Shown piece by piece: positions 59,083 through 64,000 of a stretch of DNA of 64,000 nt (its first letter is position 1; each line of letters opens with the position of its first letter). Where the stretch lies: positions 124,001 to 188,000 of the forward strand of contig NZ_MSCV01000003.1 in assembly GCF_002005105.1 (NCBI RefSeq), given 5' to 3'. This DNA is from Methylocaldum sp. 14B. Its GTDB lineage: Bacteria > Pseudomonadota > Gammaproteobacteria > Methylococcales > Methylococcaceae. The notes beneath the pieces were generated by a model. The model was given only the letters and a program-made list of their open reading frames with translations, ran no database searches and was not told where the DNA came from. Made by a program: the position numbers and the translations under genes.

Positions 59083-60593
59083 CTCGGCAACTCCAGTGCG
59101 GAAAGGATTTCCATTACCACTTCGCGATCACTGAAAGGATATTTCTGGCCTTGAATTTCTTGGGTGTCTTCGTGTCCTTTTCCAGCTACCAGAACGATGT
59201 CGCCGACAGCCGCCCGTCCGAGTGCCCAGGCGATGGCTTCACGGCGATCGCGGATCGTGACGGTATTACCGAGACGACAACCGGACCGAATATCCCGGAT
59301 GATCTGGTCACCATTCTCGGAGCGGGGATTGTCATCGGTCAATACGACGCCGTCGGCCAGATCTTCTGCGACGGCACCCATCAGCGGCCGCTTGCCGCGG
59401 TCGCGGTCGCCGCCACACCCGAAAACCACCCACAACTTTCCTTCGCAATGCCGACGCAAGCTCCTCAAAACACTGGCAAGGGCATCGGGGGTATGGGCGT
59501 AATCCACGACAGCGGTCCGCCCTCGCTCGGAAAATCGTTCCATGCGTCCGGGCACGGGGCGAACATTCTTGAGCAGTTCCGCTGCTTCGGGCAATTCGCA
59601 ATCCAAACCAAGCAAAACGGCCAAGGAAGCAGCCAGATTTTCCACGTTGAAATCGCCGTAGACCGGTGCGAACACATCGGCAAGCTGCTGACGATACCGT
59701 GCCTGAAAAGCGATTCCTTGCGAATCTTGATGTACGACGCTTACGGAGACCACGGCTCCAGATTCGATTTTTCGCTCGCGCGAACTAAAAGCGACCAATT
59801 TTAGATGAGATGGTGCCCGGCTCAAAATGGCGTCGGCGATCGGATCATCGGCGTTGAAAACCGCGAATTCGAGCCCCGGCCAAGCCAGAAGACGTAACTT
59901 TGCTTCCAGATAGGCATCCATCGTACCGTGGTAATCCAGATGATCACGGCTGAAATTCGTGTATAGCGCCCCCTTGAAACGGACGCCGTTGAGTCGACCC
60001 TGAACCTGGCCGTGGGACGAGGCTTCCATGGCTATGAACTTGACGTCTTGGCCGTGCAGGCGAGCCAAAAGATCGTGAACTTCGATGGCGTCCGGCGTGG
60101 TGTGGTGAGTAATCTCGAGTGAGCCGGGCACCCCCCAGCCCAGAGTTCCGATTACGGCAGCCGGCGCTTTAGCCGAAAGTGCATCGGCGAGGAAGTGGCT
60201 ACACGAGGTTTTGCCGTTGGTGCCGGTAATGCCGACAATGTCCAAGAACGCGGACGGCTCGCCGAAAAAACGATCCGCGATAAAGCCGATTTTTTGGTCG
60301 AGCGACTCGACCGGCATGCAGGGCATTCCGGCAATACCCCTTGCCAAAACATCGCCGTCATCCGCGGGATCATAAATGATGGCCGAACAACCTTGCCGAA
60401 TCGCCTGTTCGGCATGGTGCATGCCATGCGAACGGTGTCCCGCCAGCGCCACGAAAAGATCGCCTGGACGAGTGCGCCGACTGTCATGACTGAGTCCGCC
60501 GACCTCAACCGAACGCGAAACGGGAGCATCGACAAAGCCGGACAATAAGGCATCCAGCCTGTGCGCCCGAATCTGTGTTTCGACGGTCGTCAT
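59079..60593 (-). CDS. murE: UDP-MurNAc-L-Ala-D-Glu--meso-diaminopimelate ligase
   Basis: 504-residue Mur ligase. The ATP loop reads VGITGTNGKTSCSHFLADAL near residue 117. The DNPR motif that selects meso-diaminopimelate is present (DDNPRSENGDQI near 420), so the cell wall should be the usual Gram-negative type. Other motifs: AMEASSHGQVQGRLNGV and NFSRDHLDYHGTM. It overlaps ftsI and murF by 4 bp each. Confidence 0.96.
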   Translation of the reverse strand: MTTVETQIRAHRLDALLSGFVDAPVSRSVEVGGLSHDSRRTRPGDLFVALAGHRSHGMHHAEQAIRQGCSAIIYDPADDGDVLARGIAGMPCMPVESLDQKIGFIADRFFGEPSAFLDIVGITGTNGKTSCSHFLADALSAKAPAAVIGTLGWGVPGSLEITHHTTPDAIEVHDLLARLHGQDVKFIAMEASSHGQVQGRLNGVRFKGALYTNFSRDHLDYHGTMDAYLEAKLRLLAWPGLEFAVFNADDPIADAILSRAPSHLKLVAFSSRERKIESGAVVSVSVVHQDSQGIAFQARYRQQLADVFAPVYGDFNVENLAASLAVLLGLDCELPEAAELLKNVRPVPGRMERFSERGRTAVVDYAHTPDALASVLRSLRRHCEGKLWVVFGCGGDRDRGKRPLMGAVAEDLADGVVLTDDNPRSENGDQIIRDIRSGCRLGNTVTIRDRREAIAWALGRAAVGDIVLVAGKGHEDTQEIQGQKYPFSDREVVMEILSALELPR

Positions 60594-62323
60594 GCGGGCT
60601 CATCCTGCTGCGCGGCGAGGATTGGCATGATATCTCCCTGATCCGGGGCGATGTTCAACAATCGCAAAGCCCCCTCCATGACACGCGAGAAAACAGGCGC
60701 GGCCACCGCTCCGCCGTAATACTCGCCTGCTGACGGCTCATCGATCATGACCACCATGACTAGGCGTGGCTTGCTTGCGGGCGCCATTCCCGCGAAAACC
60801 GACAAATAACGCGAAGATGAGTAGCCGCCCACCCCGCTTTTCTTGACCGTCCCGGTCTTGCCGGCCACGCGAAAGCCTGGAATGGCAGCCTTCAGCGCGG
60901 TCCCTTCACGGGTCACGACTTGCTCCAGCATTGCGCGCACGCCGCCAGCGGTCTGGGCCGACATGATCCGATGCAATTCGGGTGAGTTGTTTCGCTTGAC
61001 CAGACTTACCATGGGCATCACCCCGTCATTGGCCAAGGACAGGTAAGCTCTCGCGAGCTGTAACGTCGAGGCGGATACGCCATAACCAAAGGACAAGGTC
61101 GCCTGTTCGAACGGACTCCAGCCTTGATAGTCCGCAAGGCGACCATTGGCCTCACCGGGAAAACCGGTCTCCAAAGGTTGGCCGAAACCTAGATTGTTAT
61201 AGAACGCCCAGAACTTTTTCGAAGGCAAGTTGAGCGCGATCTTCGTGACGCCCACGTTGCTCGACTTTTGAAGGACATGCGCAACATCGAGAACGCCATA
61301 GTTGTGGATATCCTTGACGATGTTGTGTCCCACGCGCATCGTACCCGGCGCCGTATCGATCACGGTATCGGGGCGGTACAGTCCGAGCTCCAGGCCCAGG
61401 GCCACAACAAACGGTTTCATCGTCGAACCCGGCTCGTAAATATCGGTGATCGCCCGGTTGCGCGACGCACTGCCCTTGACCTGAGTACGGCTGTTGGGGT
61501 TGTAGGAAGGCTGATTGACGATCGCCAACACTTCACCCGTCTGAGTATCCAGCAACGCCAAAGAGCCGGAGCGCGCTTGATGCTGAAGTACGGCTTTCTT
61601 GAGTTCTCGATACGCTAAATATTGCAGGCGCTGATCGATGCTCAGAGCAAGATCCTTGCCGGGTACCGGCGGCCTGATGCTTTCCAAGTCTTCGATGACG
61701 CGCCGCTTGCCGTCACGGATTATCCGCTTGGCGCCCTCCACGCCCTTCAGCCAATCGTCGTAGGCCAATTCCATCGCCTCTTGGCCCTTGTCATCGATAT
61801 TGGTAAAGCCGACCAGGTGAGCAGCCACTTCTCCGGTGGGATAGTACCGACGATATTCGCGCTCCGAATAAACACCCGCGATGCCCAGCGCAATCACCTG
61901 GTCGGCCAATTCTGGGCTTATCCTTCGCTTCAGATAAGCGAAACTGCGATGCTCGTCGCTTCCGACGTGTTTCTCGAGCGCGCCGGACGATAGGCCTAGA
62001 AGATCCGCCAAGGCTTTGCGCTTGTCCGCCGGAATCTGTGCCTCGCGGAACTCCTTCGGATTGACCCAGATGGATTTGACCGGCGTGCTGATGGCCAGCA
62101 ACTCTCCGTTACGATCAAAAATCCGCCCCCGGTGCGCCGGCACCGGTAATATCCCGACGTGACGCAGATCGCCTTGACGTTTTAAGAATTGTCGATCCAA
62201 CACCTGTAGGTAAACGGCGCGTCCGATCAAACCCGTCATGGCGACCAGCATAACGATCAACAGAAAATACCAGCGACCGCTGTAGTCTGCCTCATTTACC
62301 GGCCTGGGTTGGATAATCAACAT
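60590..62323 (-). CDS. ftsI: Septal peptidoglycan transpeptidase FtsI (PBP3)
   Basis: 577-residue class B penicillin-binding protein with an N-terminal membrane helix (about 18-38), a dimerisation domain (HRGRIFDRNGELLA) and a transpeptidase domain. Active-site motifs are EPGSTMKPF (nucleophile serine near 300), SSN in LQKSSNVGVTK and KTG in RVAGKTGTVKK. It cross-links septal peptidoglycan together with FtsW. 15 bp separate it from ftsL. Confidence 0.97.
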   Translation of the reverse strand: MLIIQPRPVNEADYSGRWYFLLIVMLVAMTGLIGRAVYLQVLDRQFLKRQGDLRHVGILPVPAHRGRIFDRNGELLAISTPVKSIWVNPKEFREAQIPADKRKALADLLGLSSGALEKHVGSDEHRSFAYLKRRISPELADQVIALGIAGVYSEREYRRYYPTGEVAAHLVGFTNIDDKGQEAMELAYDDWLKGVEGAKRIIRDGKRRVIEDLESIRPPVPGKDLALSIDQRLQYLAYRELKKAVLQHQARSGSLALLDTQTGEVLAIVNQPSYNPNSRTQVKGSASRNRAITDIYEPGSTMKPFVVALGLELGLYRPDTVIDTAPGTMRVGHNIVKDIHNYGVLDVAHVLQKSSNVGVTKIALNLPSKKFWAFYNNLGFGQPLETGFPGEANGRLADYQGWSPFEQATLSFGYGVSASTLQLARAYLSLANDGVMPMVSLVKRNNSPELHRIMSAQTAGGVRAMLEQVVTREGTALKAAIPGFRVAGKTGTVKKSGVGGYSSSRYLSVFAGMAPASKPRLVMVVMIDEPSAGEYYGGAVAAPVFSRVMEGALRLLNIAPDQGDIMPILAAQQDEPA

Positions 62324-62338
62324 ATTTCGGCGCGACGT

Positions 62339-62596
62339 CTAAGGTTTGATATAAATGATTGATTCTCTAGCAGGCAACATCATGCCCAAGCGGCCGTGCG
62401 CCAGCCTCTCGATACGGCTATGCTCGGCCCACGTATTTTGCTCGAGCTGCAACTGTCCCCATTCCTCGTCATAGGCGTCCAGCTCCTGCTCGAGCTGCTG
62501 AACCTCGGCGAACAACATCCTCGAGCGATACTTGGTGTACACAACACCCAAGGCAGAGGCCACGGCCACCACAAGCAACATCAGCAGAAATCTCAT
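62339..62596 (-). CDS. ftsL: Cell division protein FtsL
   Basis: 85-residue bitopic protein: a membrane helix at about 3-20 and a periplasmic coiled coil (AEVQQLEQELDAYDEEWGQLQLEQNTW) ending in the conserved RIERLAHGRLGM segment. It joins FtsB and FtsQ to activate FtsWI. The ATG overlaps the rsmH stop (ATGA). Short and poorly conserved, but position and topology are decisive. Confidence 0.93.
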   Translation of the reverse strand: MRFLLMLLVVAVASALGVVYTKYRSRMLFAEVQQLEQELDAYDEEWGQLQLEQNTWAEHSRIERLAHGRLGMMLPARESIIYIKP

Positions 62597-63534
62597 GATT
62601 GGATGCGCTCCGCCACGCGCAGGACCGCACTTCGAGCACGCGGATTGCTTCGAACTTCCTCCGGCTCCGGCATGCGAGCTTTACCGATGCGCTTCAGCCT
62701 TCCAGGCTCGGTAGGGTGCAAGGAAAAATGCGAGAGCACCGCCCCTCCGCGCTCCTCATCACGCATAAATCGCTTCACGATCCGGTCCTCCAATGAATGA
62801 AAAGCTATGACCACCAACCGCCCGCCGGGCTTTAGTACATCCATGGCTTGCCGCAGTCCCTGCTCAAGCTCCTCCAGCTCTCTGTTTATGAAGATGCGGA
62901 TCGCCTGGAAACTCCGCGTCGCCGGATGTTTGCCTCTTTCTCGCGTGGGAACGGCCTTTTCGATGAGCTCGACCAATTCACCCGTGGATACGATCGGGCT
63001 TTTCGAGCGCCTCTCGATGATCGCCCCGGCGATGCGCCGGGCATAACGCTCCTCGCCGTAATCCCGAAGCACGCTGACCAGCTCGCTCTCGGACGCACCC
63101 GCGAGCCATTCGGCCGCCGTCATGCCTCGGCCGGTATCCATGCGCATATCCAAAGTACCGTCGCGCATAAAACTGAATCCCCGGCCCGCCTCATCCAACT
63201 GAGGCGAAGACACGCCTAAATCCATCAACACTCCGGCGACATGACTTGACCATCCGCGGAGCTGTACAAATTCGCGCAGACTCGCAAAACTGCCGTATTC
63301 GAGGGCAAACCGCGGATCCGTCATAAGCCGCTGGGCCTCTTCGGAGGCTACGGCTTCGGGATCTTTGTCCAAAGCCAGCAGTCTTCCTTCCGGCCCCAAG
63401 CTCTCGAGGATTGCTCCACTATGTCCGCCACGCCCGAACGTGCAGTCGACATACAAGCCGTCAGCCTTCAGTGCCAAACCATCCAGCACCTCACGCAGCA
63501 TGACCGGCCGGTGCGCCCGATCTTCCTGACTCAC
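62593..63534 (-). CDS. rsmH: 16S rRNA m4C1402 methyltransferase RsmH
   Basis: 313-residue SAM-dependent methyltransferase acting on 16S rRNA C1402. Motifs: HRPVMLREVLDGLALKADG at the start, DCTFGRGGHSGAILE, LALDKDPEAV, and GVLMDLGVSSPQLDEAGRGFSF. The C-terminal part has VIAFHSLEDRIVKRF. The GTG at 63534 overlaps the mraZ stop (GTGA); an upstream in-frame reading lies inside mraZ and is rejected. Confidence 0.95.
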   Translation of the reverse strand: MSQEDRAHRPVMLREVLDGLALKADGLYVDCTFGRGGHSGAILESLGPEGRLLALDKDPEAVASEEAQRLMTDPRFALEYGSFASLREFVQLRGWSSHVAGVLMDLGVSSPQLDEAGRGFSFMRDGTLDMRMDTGRGMTAAEWLAGASESELVSVLRDYGEERYARRIAGAIIERRSKSPIVSTGELVELIEKAVPTRERGKHPATRSFQAIRIFINRELEELEQGLRQAMDVLKPGGRLVVIAFHSLEDRIVKRFMRDEERGGAVLSHFSLHPTEPGRLKRIGKARMPEPEEVRSNPRARSAVLRVAERIQS

Positions 63535-63989
63535 AGCGCCAAAGATCCCAACTCGGGCGACAAGTCCTCCAGGCTCTCCAGGCGCTCCTCTTCGATCCAC
63601 TCGTCACGAGAGGCATTCCAGGAATCCTCGTCCCAAATCTCGAATTTATTACCTTGACCGATCAGCGCCACACGCTTTTCCAATCCGGCGAACTTCCTCA
63701 AAGGCTCGGGAACCAGGAACCGTCCCTGGCCATCCATCTCACACTCGGTGGCATGGCCGATCAACAGGCGCTGCAAACGCTTTGCCTGTTTATTTAGAGA
63801 AGGAAGCTTCACCAGCTTGCGCTCAATCTCTTCAAACTCGGGAAGCGGGTAGAGCATGAGGCATTTGTCCAGACCGACCGTAACCACCAATTGGCCGTCA
63901 CAATTCTCATGCAACTCCGCTCGATAACGCGTAGGCATGGCCAGACGACCTTTTTCGTCGAGATTGATGGAGTTAACGCCTCGAAACAA
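63531..63989 (-). CDS. mraZ: Transcriptional regulator MraZ
   Basis: 152-residue protein with two SpoVT/AbrB-like domains, each with the MraZ arginine motif (INLDEKGRLAMPTRYR near residue 8 and CEMDGQGRFLVPEPLR near 84). MraZ binds repeats in front of its own gene and controls the dcw operon; those repeats would lie beyond the right edge, of which only 11 bases (AGGGGG ribosome-binding site) are visible. The C-terminal tail is longer and more acidic than in short homologues. Confidence 0.96.
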   Translation of the reverse strand: MFRGVNSINLDEKGRLAMPTRYRAELHENCDGQLVVTVGLDKCLMLYPLPEFEEIERKLVKLPSLNKQAKRLQRLLIGHATECEMDGQGRFLVPEPLRKFAGLEKRVALIGQGNKFEIWDEDSWNASRDEWIEEERLESLEDLSPELGSLAL

Positions 63990-64000
63990 GAAATCCCCCT

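Overview
The window looks like chromosome of a gammaproteobacterial methanotroph (Methylococcaceae type; a Methylocaldum/Methylococcus-like genome is my guess from family content, not a database match). Supporting signs are a methanol-dehydrogenase maturation cluster (mxaRSACKL), a cytochrome P460, pterin-reductase genes and a classic gammaproteobacterial cell-division cluster. No rRNA, tRNA, CRISPR array, prophage or insertion sequence was recognised.

Layout. 1-3.0 kb: plsY (cut by the window edge) diverges from folB-folK, followed by a convergent pteridine reductase and a RibD-C-like reductase. 3.4-9.4 kb: a small membrane protein, a terminator, then a tightly overlapping mxaRSACKL operon without mxaFJGI, ending in a DUF2905 protein. 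9.7-11.4 kb: flavocytochrome c sulfide dehydrogenase (fccAB), whose leader carries a SqrR/BigR-type ATTC-N8-GAAT motif and a large hairpin. 11.5-13.6 kb: groESL behind a sigma70-like promoter and a CIRCE element. 13.7-15.5 kb: APS reductase cysH facing cysB. 15.7-16.2 kb: a decayed, multiply frameshifted methyltransferase (ArsM-like) pseudogene. 16.4-19.2 kb: ferredoxin fdxA and cytochrome P460 diverging from a truncated haemoglobin plus an Fe-S flavin reductase, with an elaborate control region between them. 19.3-22.8 kb: a PepSY-like lipoprotein, a DAACS symporter and an NhaD antiporter sharing a terminator. 23.1-25.3 kb: sulfite reductase and DUF934.

25.3-32.5 kb reproduces an E. coli-like neighbourhood: gpmI-envC-ctpA on one strand, diverging from rhodanese-secB-gpsA and then trmL, with an ArsR-family repressor inserted. 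Its two cysteines have the spacing of persulfide sensors. 32.5-39.6 kb: glycogen phosphorylase, ntrC-ntrB and glnA, with NtrC boxes and sigma54-like promoters before both ntrB and glnA. 39.7-44.6 kb: a MutT-ThiE fusion, argJ and secA. 44.7-45.2 kb: dciA, on the opposite strand. 45.4-64 kb: the complete division and cell wall (dcw) cluster from lpxC back to mraZ, read on the minus strand.

Two themes link otherwise ordinary genes. Sulfur: fccAB, cysH/cysB, sulfite reductase/DUF934 and the ArsR-rhodanese pair, possibly joined by persulfide sensing. Nitrogen oxides: P460 (hydroxylamine/NO chemistry) divergent from a haemoglobin-reductase pair that resembles a split flavohaemoglobin, with a possible NsrR operator and mutually exclusive leader hairpins. 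Many genes here start with TTG or GTG overlapping the previous stop codon, so start sites in this genome need care.
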